A DNA stretch of 64,000 bases from Rothia gullae (lineage in GTDB: Bacteria; Actinomycetota; Actinomycetes; Actinomycetales; Micrococcaceae). Under the pieces are notes generated by a model that saw nothing but the letters and a program-made list of their open reading frames with translations, had not been told where the DNA came from and ran no database searches. Positions 8,850 to 16,225 of the stretch are shown in pieces. The DNA lies in assembly GCF_024294905.1 (NCBI RefSeq), contig NZ_JANCOC010000006.1, positions 27,202 through 91,201 on the forward strand, given 5' to 3'. Every line of letters starts with the position of its first letter. The stretch's first letter is position 1. Made by a program: the position numbers and the translations under genes.

Positions 8850-8891
8850 GGGCGGTGTTATCCACGCTCCGTTGGAGAGATAACACCGCCC
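8850..8891. terminator. Strong hairpin at the end of repeat copy 3
   Basis: A 13-bp inverted repeat GGGCGGTGTTATC / GATAACACCGCCC with a 16-base loop. The left arm reuses the repeat-family sequence GTGTTATCCACGCTCC, so the hairpin may be part of the repeat element rather than a gene terminator. Confidence 0.5.
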
Positions 8892-9037
8892 CTTGAGCAG
8901 TTTGCTTTAGTTTGCCAATCAGCAACCCCCAGCCCATGTAGAAATATTTGAAAAATATTCTTGAGAAGCATTGCTCGGTGCGACCGCATAACTTACATTG
9001 GTCATATCACGCGATACGACCGGAGGGAGCACCTCAG

Positions 9038-9241
9038 ATGCGCAACCACTATTACAAATATTTGCTATGCATCCTGCTGCTCATAGCTTGCGTCTTGCTC
9101 GTAATCCTTGCTGTGCTTTCTAACAACAACCCGGGTAACGAAAAAGACGGCACTGCCTCCACACACGCGCCGAGCAATACCTCAACCTACTGGGATAAAG
9201 ACCGCATGGAATCCGCTAGCCCGGCTCCCATGCCCGAGTAA
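9038..9241 (+). CDS. Small single-pass membrane protein, unknown function
   Basis: A 67-residue protein starting MRNHYYKYLL, with one strong hydrophobic helix (about residues 8-27, LLCILLLIACVLLVILAV) and a short polar tail ending PMPE. There is a cysteine in the helix but no lipobox in the usual position. The ATG at 9038 is selected because GGAGGGAG lies eight bases upstream. I do not recognise a family. The tail after the membrane is Asn, Ser and Thr-rich and probably exported. Confidence 0.55.
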   Translation: MRNHYYKYLLCILLLIACVLLVILAVLSNNNPGNEKDGTASTHAPSNTSTYWDKDRMESASPAPMPE

Positions 9242-9274
9242 AACAGCGCCTGAATAAAACTGCCTCTAAATAGC

Positions 9275-9317
9275 GTAGGGCCCAATGCTTCCAGATACAC
9301 AAAGCATTGGGCCCTAC
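9275..9317. terminator. Bidirectional terminator
   Basis: A 16-bp inverted repeat, GTAGGGCCCAATGCTT / AAGCATTGGGCCCTAC, with an 11-base loop. It lies between the rightward small membrane protein gene and the leftward kinase-like gene. Confidence 0.8.
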
Positions 9318-9334
9318 TGTATTGTAGGCGGCTA

Positions 9335-10003
9335 CTACTGCGCCGCACTGTCGTAGATGAAGTCCACGGTCGCGTAGTCCTCCGGGATTTCGGCGAGTAG
9401 CGCCTCCTCCTGCTCCGCCCAGCGTTCCCAATGCGGGCGGAACGTGTCACCGTCACGAGCCATGGCGCGTTCGTAACGCACCTCGTCTGGGACAATGGCG
9501 AGAATACGCACCTCGCAGGCGCCCGCAATCGCGCCGACACCCTCACAGATGATGACCTGCGTAGCCGCCGGGTCGACGGTGCGCGCCTCACCGGGGGCGC
9601 CCGCCTCCCAATCCCACGGGGTGTAGGTCCCGGCAATACCTTCGGTCAGCTGCACGGACAGCGCGTCCCAAGCCTCCACACCGTCGAAGAGGCCGTCCCA
9701 GCCGGGGTAGAAGTCGTCCAGGTGCAGCACGTGCACGCTGTGCCCGGCGGCGGTGAGCTCCTGCTCAAGCTGCGCGGCGAGGCTGGTTTTGCCGGTGCCG
9801 CTGCGGCCGTCAATGCCGATGATTAGCGGGATCTGCGCGAAGTCCGCGAGGAACTGCTCACGGAATTCGGTGAATTCGGCGGTGTCCATGTCAAAGTCGT
9901 TGCCGATGCCGTGCTCCAGGCGCAACATGTCTTTGCAGAGCTCCAGGATTTCGGTGGTGCCGGTGACGCGGCGGTTCTGGTTCAGGGGGATACGCTGACT
10001 CAC
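9335..10003 (-). CDS. P-loop kinase, uridine kinase-like
   Basis: A 222-residue NTPase with Walker A GIDGRSGTGKTS near residue 63 and an HLDDFYPGWDGL motif near residue 97, where the DD-FY pair matches the nucleoside-binding region of the uridine kinase/phosphoribulokinase group. A late lid-like segment has R and ER residues (RYERAMARDGD, near residue 177). The substrate is unknown. The start is GTG at 10003, overlapping the TGA of the upstream phosphatase gene by 4 bases (GTGA), so the two are translationally coupled. The first 45 residues are polar and not part of the kinase core. Confidence 0.75.
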   Translation of the reverse strand: MSQRIPLNQNRRVTGTTEILELCKDMLRLEHGIGNDFDMDTAEFTEFREQFLADFAQIPLIIGIDGRSGTGKTSLAAQLEQELTAAGHSVHVLHLDDFYPGWDGLFDGVEAWDALSVQLTEGIAGTYTPWDWEAGAPGEARTVDPAATQVIICEGVGAIAGACEVRILAIVPDEVRYERAMARDGDTFRPHWERWAEQEEALLAEIPEDYATVDFIYDSAAQ

Positions 10004-10491
10004 TGGGCGTCGCCTTCCTGCTTGAGGTGGTTGATGAGGCCGCGTGCGGCGGCGTCAATGAGGCCGGTGGTGTACACGAAGTCGCGTTCGCTACCGTACC
10101 AGGGGTCGTAGATGCCGAGCTGGTCCAGGTGGGTGGTGGTGACCTTCGGGTCGAAGCTGCGCATCATGCGGATCTTGGCTTTGTCCTCGTCGTTGCGGGC
10201 GAGGGCTTTGAGGCGCAGGTAGTGGGGTGCGTCCATGGCGAGGATGAGGTCGTTGCGGTCGAAGTCCTCGACGGTGAAAACGCTGGCGCGGTGCGCGGAT
10301 GAGTCGATACCGCGGGTGGTGAGCTGCGCGGCGGCGCGCGGGTCGATGCGGTTGCCTTCTTCTTCGTTGCTGATGCCGCTGGAGGTGACGGTGACGGGCA
10401 CGCCGGCTTCTTGGGCGTGCTGGCGGATGAGGTATTCGCCGACGGGGGAGCGGCAGATGTTGCCGGTGCAGACAGTCATGATTCGGTACAT
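10000..10491 (-). CDS. Low-molecular-weight protein-tyrosine phosphatase
   Basis: A 163-residue cytoplasmic enzyme. The catalytic P-loop CTGNICRSP (C8, R14; the CX5R signature) is at the N-terminus, and the general-acid loop with DPWYGSERDF near residue 126 matches the DPY/DPW loop of the family. It removes phosphate from phosphotyrosine; actinobacterial relatives (PtpA type) act on bacterial or host proteins. It is coupled to the kinase-like gene downstream. Confidence 0.9.
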   Translation of the reverse strand: MYRIMTVCTGNICRSPVGEYLIRQHAQEAGVPVTVTSSGISNEEEGNRIDPRAAAQLTTRGIDSSAHRASVFTVEDFDRNDLILAMDAPHYLRLKALARNDEDKAKIRMMRSFDPKVTTTHLDQLGIYDPWYGSERDFVYTTGLIDAAARGLINHLKQEGDAQ

Positions 10492-10647
10492 GGTTCTAGT
10501 GTATCGGTGGGGTAAAGGGTGGTTGGGCGCTGGTGGGTGATTGGGGTGGCTTTGTGGGCGGCGCCGTGACGGGTGGGCGGATGACGGGCGGATGCGCTCG
10601 CCGCCTGGGGGTGGAGAGAGAAGAACGCTACCGGACCCGGACGCGAA

Positions 10648-10680
10648 GAGGCCCCGCCGGCAAGGGGCCGGCGGGGCCTC
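10648..10680 (-). terminator. Terminator of the first repeat-protein gene
   Basis: A 13-bp GC-rich inverted repeat (GAGGCCCCGCCGG / CCGGCGGGGCCTC) starts nine bases after the stop of the leftward gene at 10689. The following T-tract is weak on either strand. Confidence 0.65.
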
Positions 10681-10688
10681 TTAAATAT

Positions 10689-12362
10689 TTAGGGAAATAT
10701 TGTATTCATATTTCCTAGCATCTTGTGGGAGGGGCTGATATCTCTGGCCGGGTTGCTGTATATTTTAGTTTTTCCTTTAATGATATATGCTTGTGAGCCA
10801 ATCGGGTAATACATATTTTCAGCTTTGAAATTTTTATCCTTGGGAATGTATCCAATATGAATAAAATCAAATTGATGCCTAGATGAGTATATGAATTTTG
10901 CCCAAAGGAATGTATCGTCTTTAAAGTTTCCGGCAGCGTAAACGAAATATGCCAATTGGCTAAATGATGATTGCTGAAAGTTGACGCTCCAATGGAGACG
11001 TGAGTTTTTAAAATCTGCTGAGGTGAATTCAACTCGCTCGAAATTTGAACCTTGCATAAATTTGGAATCTCTGAAGAGTGCATCTGTCTCAAAATGAGTT
11101 CCACGGAAATCTGTGAACCCAAAGAACCGAGTATCCCGAAAATCTGCAATTATGTTGCTTTCAGCTTTTTTGAATCGGGAATTCCAGAATTTTGTATAAT
11201 CGTTCGATACCCAATTGATTTCTTCTGTTTCTCGACCCATCATGTCCATATGGAAATATGAGCCGGTAAAGAGCGCGTTCAAATGGAATTCAGCGGTGGA
11301 AAAATCTGATACGCCATGGATTCGAAGGTGCTCGGCTTTCATGGAATCATAGAAATGAGCTCCGTAAAACGACAGTGTTTTATCAAAAACACTCTTTGAG
11401 AAATTTGTAAATCCATGAAATTTAGATTTTTCAAAGTTAATGTCGGAATGAAAAGTGCAGTTTTCAATCTTCGCATTAATCCATTTTGAGTTTTTAAATG
11501 ATGTATTGGGGTAGAAATTCGCATGACTAAAATCTGCGTTTGGAAAATGCATGCCATCGAGTGGGTAAAATACTGGAGCATTTGTGAAATTGAAGTTGAA
11601 AACTCCCCAAGATTGCTCTAGAATTTCATCGTTGTTTTTGCATTCTGTATAGTTTTTCATGTATTTGGTTCTTGTTTTAATTTCGCCAAATAGAAGTTGT
11701 CGGACATTAGCTTCGTCTCTAGGCGCCTTGTTTGATTTGAGAGCGTATTCTGTGCATTTTTCCGGCATTGATTGAATATATGCACAGATATTATTGATAA
11801 TTGTTTGACCTTCTTCTTTACGTTTTTCTAAGTCGCTAATAGATTCATCTGTAAGCCATTCATCGACCAAGGTAACAAGAGTATAGATACTCCCCAGGCG
11901 GATTGATGCTTTAGTATCTGCGAGCTGCTCAATAGCCTTGGCGTAGCGACTGCGGCGCTCTGCATGAACCTCGCGGATATGGTCGTTCTTGTTTTTCTCC
12001 TTCTCCTGGTTGTTCTTTCGGTGAGTCTCGCCAAGGGTGATGACACCCAAGACACCACCAGTGGTGTAGAGAATGAGCTGCCGAAGAACCCGACCGTCAT
12101 CATCCTTACCGAACCCGGAATTGAAGGCAACAGGGAGGAGGAAGGCAAAGATACCTCCGAGGACAGCGACAGCTGCAATCGACGCATAAAACGGCTTAAC
12201 CTTTTTAACTTTAGGAAGGTAGTCAAAAACAAAAAGTATAACTGCAACTGTGCAGGCTATAAGTATGCCTATCGCTACCCACTGGGCGACAACGTCCCAT
12301 GTTGCGTCTCCTGGGCTTGGAATAATGAGCTGCGTGGGAGATGGGCTAGATTCTGGTGTCAC
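10689..12362 (-). CDS. Membrane-anchored pentapeptide-type repeat protein (paralogue 1)
   Basis: A 557-residue protein. The N-terminus has hydrophobic helices at about residues 24-47, 57-80 and 92-108; the last carries the motif TTGGVLGV..LGETHRKN shared with its paralogues. A charged linker follows, then the conserved module RRSRYAKAIEQLADTKASIR / LGSIYTLVTLVDEWL (about residues 137-170) and KEEGQTIINNICAYI. From about residue 270 a Phe-repeat beta-helix runs with alternating 5- and 6-residue steps (ADFSHANFYPNTSF, NCTFHSDINFEKSKF). The start is GTG at 12362, preceded by GACAGGAG in a leader almost identical to that of paralogue 2. The gene is visibly AT-rich against its GC-rich flanks. Function is unknown. 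Confidence 0.8.
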   Translation of the reverse strand: MTPESSPSPTQLIIPSPGDATWDVVAQWVAIGILIACTVAVILFVFDYLPKVKKVKPFYASIAAVAVLGGIFAFLLPVAFNSGFGKDDDGRVLRQLILYTTGGVLGVITLGETHRKNNQEKEKNKNDHIREVHAERRSRYAKAIEQLADTKASIRLGSIYTLVTLVDEWLTDESISDLEKRKEEGQTIINNICAYIQSMPEKCTEYALKSNKAPRDEANVRQLLFGEIKTRTKYMKNYTECKNNDEILEQSWGVFNFNFTNAPVFYPLDGMHFPNADFSHANFYPNTSFKNSKWINAKIENCTFHSDINFEKSKFHGFTNFSKSVFDKTLSFYGAHFYDSMKAEHLRIHGVSDFSTAEFHLNALFTGSYFHMDMMGRETEEINWVSNDYTKFWNSRFKKAESNIIADFRDTRFFGFTDFRGTHFETDALFRDSKFMQGSNFERVEFTSADFKNSRLHWSVNFQQSSFSQLAYFVYAAGNFKDDTFLWAKFIYSSRHQFDFIHIGYIPKDKNFKAENMYYPIGSQAYIIKGKTKIYSNPARDISPSHKMLGNMNTIFP

Positions 12363-12407
12363 TTATGTTTCTCCTGTCTTCTCTGATAGGAACGGTCGCC
12401 TTTCAGT
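12363..12407 (-). promoter_or_regulatory. Conserved 5' leader of paralogue 1
   Basis: The minus-strand leader contains CCGTTCCTATCAGAGAAGAC followed by AGGAGAAACATAA before GTG. The leader of paralogue 2 (14317-14361) is nearly the same, so the control region was duplicated together with the gene. Confidence 0.6.
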
Positions 12408-12452
12408 TTAGTGCAAATCTGTCTGACCGTTGCTTTCAACAGCCACATACAG

Positions 12453-12485
12453 AGACCCCACCACACATTCAACGTGGCGGGGTCT
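12453..12485 (-). terminator. Hairpin after paralogue 2
   Basis: Inverted repeat AGACCCC-A-CCAC / GTGG-C-GGGGTCT starting eight bases beyond the stop at 12493. The tail is only mildly T-rich. Confidence 0.6.
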
Positions 12486-12492
12486 TCGGATA

Positions 12493-14316
12493 TTACTTCG
12501 CAGGTTCACTGAAGCGGGTGTACTCCTGCTTATCTTCATCCCACGAAGACGGATCGAAGAGCACCGTACCGACCGGGATGTGGTAGCCCACACCGTTCAG
12601 TTCGGCTGTGCCTAGCGGAATAGGTTGGCTGTCCTCGTACACCACGAAGTTATGCGTCTCCTGACCAGTAAACAGGGTAGCGAATCGCGCCTGGTACATC
12701 TCACCCGACTCTTTGTTCTTGTCGATGAAGATTGGTGTGCACTTTGTGAAAGATACATCGAGGAAATCCACATTATGCATAAAAGTTGACCTAAGGAAAT
12801 TAGCTTTTGCATTAAAAGTTGTTTTGCAGAACCATGCACATTTAGTGAAAGTTGAACCGTTGAAACTTACATTTTGGATGAAAGCAGCTTCATCAAAGTC
12901 TACAATCTGGGAGAAAATCGTCTGATTGAAATCTGCATTCTGTGTGAAGGTCGTATTATTGAAAATTGCGTCTTGGAAGAAAATCACCCTTGTGAAATCT
13001 GCATCCTGAACGAATGTTGTCCAACTGAACTCAGCATCCTGGGCAAAAGTTGCCCCACTGAAGTCAGCATTTTGGGTAAAAGATACCCCGATAAAGGTTG
13101 CTCTTTGGCTAAATGTTGCACAGCCAAAATCAACATTTTGGGTGAAAATTACCTGGCTAAAGTAGGCATCTTGTTTGAAATCGGTTCCCCTGAAATTTGT
13201 GTTTTGATTAAAAGTTGCGTCAATAAAGTCTGAGTTTTGGATAAAGGACACTCCCACAAAGTTTGCATTTTGAATATAAACTGATTTACTGAAGTCTGCA
13301 TCTTGGTTGAAGGTTGTGTAGCTGAAGTCTGCATTTTGGCCGAAGGTTACTCTGCTGAATCCTGCTTCTTGGGCAAAAAATGTGTAGTTGAAGTTTGCTT
13401 CTTTTTCAAAGGTAACACTGTCGAAATCTGCTTTCTGAATAAAAGTTGTCTCACTGAAGTTCACATCACCATGGAAGCTAACAGAAATGAAGTCGGCTTT
13501 TTCAATCGTGAGTTTATTTAGGGGATAGAAGATAGGGGCTCGGCTGAAATCGACATCGAAATCACTCCACGTCCCCGGAATAATTTTGAGTAACTTTCCA
13601 ACATCATCCAAAATGATGGTGCTGCTACGTTTGCTCATTTCATCAAAAATAGCTCGGCGTACATCCTGTTCTTCACGGAGTGCTACCTGATCCGAAATGA
13701 AGTTGCCTATATAGTCGGCAGGTGCTGTATCAGCCTGAAGTTCTTCTATCTTTATAGCTAAGGGAAAGGGTGAACGAATGTAGGAGCAAAGGTTATTGAT
13801 AATAACCTGACCCTCCTTCTGCCGTTCTTCAGAATTGAGGGCATCATCAGAAAGCCACTCATCGACTAGTCCAACAAGAGTATAGATACCACCCAGACGG
13901 ACAGTCGCTTTCTCATCAGCTAGCTGCTCGACAGCCTTGGTATAGCGGCTGCGGCGCTCTGCATGAACCTGGCGGATATGGTCGCGCTCGTTCTTCTCCG
14001 CATCCTGCTCATTCTTCTTGATGTCAGCATCAATTTTGAGACGGTCACCCTGGTTCTTCCAATTAGTCTGCAGAAGAGTCAGAACCGCAATAATGCCACC
14101 AGTGATGTACAGAAGATGCAAGCGCAACTGATCTGAACTGCCAGAGCTCATGTCGCAGAGCATCCACAGCATCCAAGGCAGAAGAATCGCAACCGCGCCG
14201 CCGCCCAGACCAAAGCCAATGAGGAGCTTAATAAAGTGCTGGATATACCAAGGCCTCTCCTGAGCTTTCGGGATTACCGGGTTTTCTGGAGCGGATGATG
14301 TGTTATCGCTGGGCAC
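12493..14316 (-). CDS. Membrane-anchored pentapeptide-type repeat protein (paralogue 2)
   Basis: A 607-residue protein, the longest repeat array of the set. It has two N-terminal hydrophobic helices (about residues 26-50 and 60-78), the second with LYITGGIIAVL and a following KN. A charged coiled stretch leads to HAERRSRYTKAVEQLADEKA / TVRLGGIYTLVGLVDEWL and EGQVIINNLCSYIRSPF. From about residue 272 an 11-residue repeat of the form F-x-Q-x-A-D-F-x-x-x-T runs over two dozen times. The tail has YHIPVGTVLFDPSSWDEDKQ and ends SEPAK, which recurs in the split paralogue. I choose GTG at 14316, where GGACAGGAG gives proper spacing and the leader matches paralogue 1; an ATG at 14361 is also open. Confidence 0.8.
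   Translation of the reverse strand: MPSDNTSSAPENPVIPKAQERPWYIQHFIKLLIGFGLGGGAVAILLPWMLWMLCDMSSGSSDQLRLHLLYITGGIIAVLTLLQTNWKNQGDRLKIDADIKKNEQDAEKNERDHIRQVHAERRSRYTKAVEQLADEKATVRLGGIYTLVGLVDEWLSDDALNSEERQKEGQVIINNLCSYIRSPFPLAIKIEELQADTAPADYIGNFISDQVALREEQDVRRAIFDEMSKRSSTIILDDVGKLLKIIPGTWSDFDVDFSRAPIFYPLNKLTIEKADFISVSFHGDVNFSETTFIQKADFDSVTFEKEANFNYTFFAQEAGFSRVTFGQNADFSYTTFNQDADFSKSVYIQNANFVGVSFIQNSDFIDATFNQNTNFRGTDFKQDAYFSQVIFTQNVDFGCATFSQRATFIGVSFTQNADFSGATFAQDAEFSWTTFVQDADFTRVIFFQDAIFNNTTFTQNADFNQTIFSQIVDFDEAAFIQNVSFNGSTFTKCAWFCKTTFNAKANFLRSTFMHNVDFLDVSFTKCTPIFIDKNKESGEMYQARFATLFTGQETHNFVVYEDSQPIPLGTAELNGVGYHIPVGTVLFDPSSWDEDKQEYTRFSEPAK
12745..13510 (-). repeat. 33-bp tandem repeats encoding 11-residue Phe repeats
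   Basis: About two dozen degenerate 33-base units within paralogue 2. Each encodes two beta-helix rungs of 5 and 6 residues with Phe inward, for example TFNQDADFSYTTFNQDADF. The same spacing (6,5,6,5) is seen in paralogues 1 and 4. Confidence 0.75.
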
Positions 14317-14361
14317 TAGGTTCTCCTGTCCTCTCTGATAGGAACGTTCACCTTCCAGCAT
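14317..14361 (-). promoter_or_regulatory. Conserved 5' leader of paralogue 2
   Basis: The minus-strand leader has ACGTTCCTATCAGAGAGGAC then AGGAGAACCTA before GTG, matching the leader of paralogue 1 with only a few substitutions. This is the basis for placing the start at 14316. Confidence 0.6.
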
Positions 14362-14866
14362 AAGGTAAAGCTAGTTGCCATGGGCTGCGCCTGGTCATCA
14401 ACGAGGGATTAGCCTGCTTGAGAGAGACAAGCGGAGTTTCTCTGCAACTGTGGTAGGCGGCGAGGCGGCGGCTGAACTCCATGAAGACCGTGCGGCGCAC
14501 TAGCTGCTCTTCGCGTAGTGCCTCCTGATCGCGCGTAAAGTCGCCTTCGTACTCTTCGAGGGCTTCGCCTGATTCTAGGAGTTGTCGTTTCTGTGCGAGA
14601 GGGTAGGGCGTGCGGATGCACCCGGTCAGCGCGTCGATGATGGTCTGGGCTTCTTCGCGGCGTACCTGCTCGGGGAGGGATGCGTCGGTGAGCCATTCGT
14701 CTGCGAGGTCTACGAGCGTGTACGCCCCGCTGAGGCGTACGGCGGGTTGCACGTCGAGAAATTGTTCGAGGGCGTGCGTGTAGCGTTCGTGCCGCCCGGC
14801 CTGTAGGTTGCGTGCCGGGGTGTTTTTGCGTTGCCGCAGCGCAGTTAAGAGTTTGTTGAGGTTCAT
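14348..14866 (-). CDS. Stub paralogue lacking membrane helices and repeats (paralogue 3)
   Basis: A 172-residue protein holding only the central helical module: RHERYTHALEQFLDVQPAVR / LSGAYTLVDLADEWL near residues 27-60, then EEAQTIIDALTGCIRTPYPLAQ, and REEQLVRRTVFMEFSRRLAA near residue 130. It then diverges into an unrelated tail of about 30 residues at the point where the paralogues begin their Phe repeats. There is no membrane segment. Unlike its neighbours it is GC-rich, with codon use like the core genome. GGAAGG stands about ten bases before the ATG at 14866. It may be a truncated relic or a soluble partner. Confidence 0.65.
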   Translation of the reverse strand: MNLNKLLTALRQRKNTPARNLQAGRHERYTHALEQFLDVQPAVRLSGAYTLVDLADEWLTDASLPEQVRREEAQTIIDALTGCIRTPYPLAQKRQLLESGEALEEYEGDFTRDQEALREEQLVRRTVFMEFSRRLAAYHSCRETPLVSLKQANPSLMTRRSPWQLALPYAGR

Positions 14867-14957
14867 GGCGGTGTGCCCTTCCTGCTCCGGTGCTGGCTTA
14901 TAACCAGCATAGGGGAGGATCCCACCCCTGCGCGCTCGCGCTGGTTAAAGAAGAAAC

Positions 14958-14984
14958 CCCGCCTGCACGAGAGGTGCAGACGGG
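14958..14984 (-). terminator. Terminator of paralogue 4
   Basis: Inverted repeat CCCG-C-CTGCAC / GTGCAG-A-CGGG. On the minus strand it is followed by a T-rich run (GGGGTTTCTTCTTT). It lies 24 bases beyond the stop at 15008. Confidence 0.75.
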
Positions 14985-15007
14985 ATCTTTTCCTATTTTC
15001 GAGGAAT

Positions 15008-16165
15008 CTATTTTTTAGCAGGTTGACTTTTGTCTATGTAGTCATTTTGACTTTTATCCCAAGAATCTGGGCCAAACACTATTGTGCCTTCTGGAATTTC
15101 GTAATCATTATTTTTGAAATTTACTTTTCCGAGGTTAATCTCGAAATTAGATGATGTAAAATTGTGTTCCTTGGAATCTATTTTATATGAAAAAGCGGCA
15201 GGATTATGTGAAATATAACCACCAGGAAAATCATTAGATACTATATATTCATATCCTGCAAAGTCTGGATCCTCTGAAAATTTTACTTCTTTAAAACTTA
15301 CGGGACCTTCGAAGAGTGAGGATGCAAATTTGATTGAACTGATAAACTCGGCGTTTTCAAATGTGACCTCTTCTTTAAATACGGAAAGAAATGAAGTAGG
15401 GCCATGAAAATTTGCCCATTGAAAACTTGTTTTTCCGATAAAGAACGTTTCATTAAAATCTGCTGGTCCATAAAATATTACATCTGTAAAATCTGTAGTG
15501 CCGAAGAAATGCGACTTGTCGAAAAATGCTTTTCCGTAAAATCTTGCCGCCTGGAAAGACGAGTTGACATAGGTATAATATTGAAGGATATAGAAGAATG
15601 GGACAGCAAAGAAATCAAAGGTAAATTCACTCCAAGTGCCAGATGCATTTCTTTTATTAATATTGCTTTCATCTATTTCAACTGTGAGTCTTTTATTTAT
15701 CTCCCTAAATATAGATTTGCGTATATTAGACTCTTCAAGGAATTCTTCTCGATCACTCGTGAAGTTTCCGTCATAATTATCAGGTGGGGTATCTGACTCA
15801 AGGATGTCCCGTTTGTCTGCAAGATGGAAAGGTGAACGAATATATGCGCAAAGGCTATCGATGACAATCTGACCCTCCTTGCGGCGGTCCTCAGGGTCCT
15901 CAATGTTTTTGTCAGCCAGCCATTCATCAATAAGGCTGATAAGAGTGTATATTCCACCTAGCCGAACAGCTGATTTATCATTTCCGATGTGTTCAATTGC
16001 TTTAGCATAGCGGCTACGACGATTTTCATGTATCTGACGGGCATAATCTTTGGTATTTTTATCAGCTTGAATCTTGAGGCTATTGTTGAACTGTTTCTTT
16101 TGCTCGTTAAGTGCAAAGGTCTGCTGCTTGAGATTTTTTTCAAATTGATATTTTTGTTGCCTCAT
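15008..16165 (-). CDS. Paralogue 4, C-terminal part of a gene split by one stop codon
   Basis: 385 residues from the first in-frame ATG. It opens with a charged coiled coil (QQKYQFEKNLKQQTF), then HENRRSRYAKAIEHIGNDKS / AVRLGGIYTLISLIDEWLAD and EGQIVIDSLCAYIRSPF, then Phe repeats at 6,5 spacing from about residue 200 (FYGPADFNETFFIGKTSF). The C-terminal tail YEIPEGTIVFGPDSWDKSQ...SQPAKK matches paralogue 2. The open frame continues upstream without interruption for 20 codons (to 16225) until a TAA, beyond which the same frame encodes the membrane part at 16226-16825. The two are one gene broken by a single nonsense codon. It is AT-rich like paralogues 1 and 2. Confidence 0.75.
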   Translation of the reverse strand: MRQQKYQFEKNLKQQTFALNEQKKQFNNSLKIQADKNTKDYARQIHENRRSRYAKAIEHIGNDKSAVRLGGIYTLISLIDEWLADKNIEDPEDRRKEGQIVIDSLCAYIRSPFHLADKRDILESDTPPDNYDGNFTSDREEFLEESNIRKSIFREINKRLTVEIDESNINKRNASGTWSEFTFDFFAVPFFYILQYYTYVNSSFQAARFYGKAFFDKSHFFGTTDFTDVIFYGPADFNETFFIGKTSFQWANFHGPTSFLSVFKEEVTFENAEFISSIKFASSLFEGPVSFKEVKFSEDPDFAGYEYIVSNDFPGGYISHNPAAFSYKIDSKEHNFTSSNFEINLGKVNFKNNDYEIPEGTIVFGPDSWDKSQNDYIDKSQPAKK

Positions 16166-16225
16166 GCTTTTTTGGAACTGTTTCTTTTCGCTTCGGCGAG
16201 TAGATTCTTGTCGTTTAATTTCTTT

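Noticed and set aside
8606..8896. 97-residue open frame in repeat copy 3
   Set aside because: Built entirely from the dispersed repeat, and the related copies do not keep the frame.
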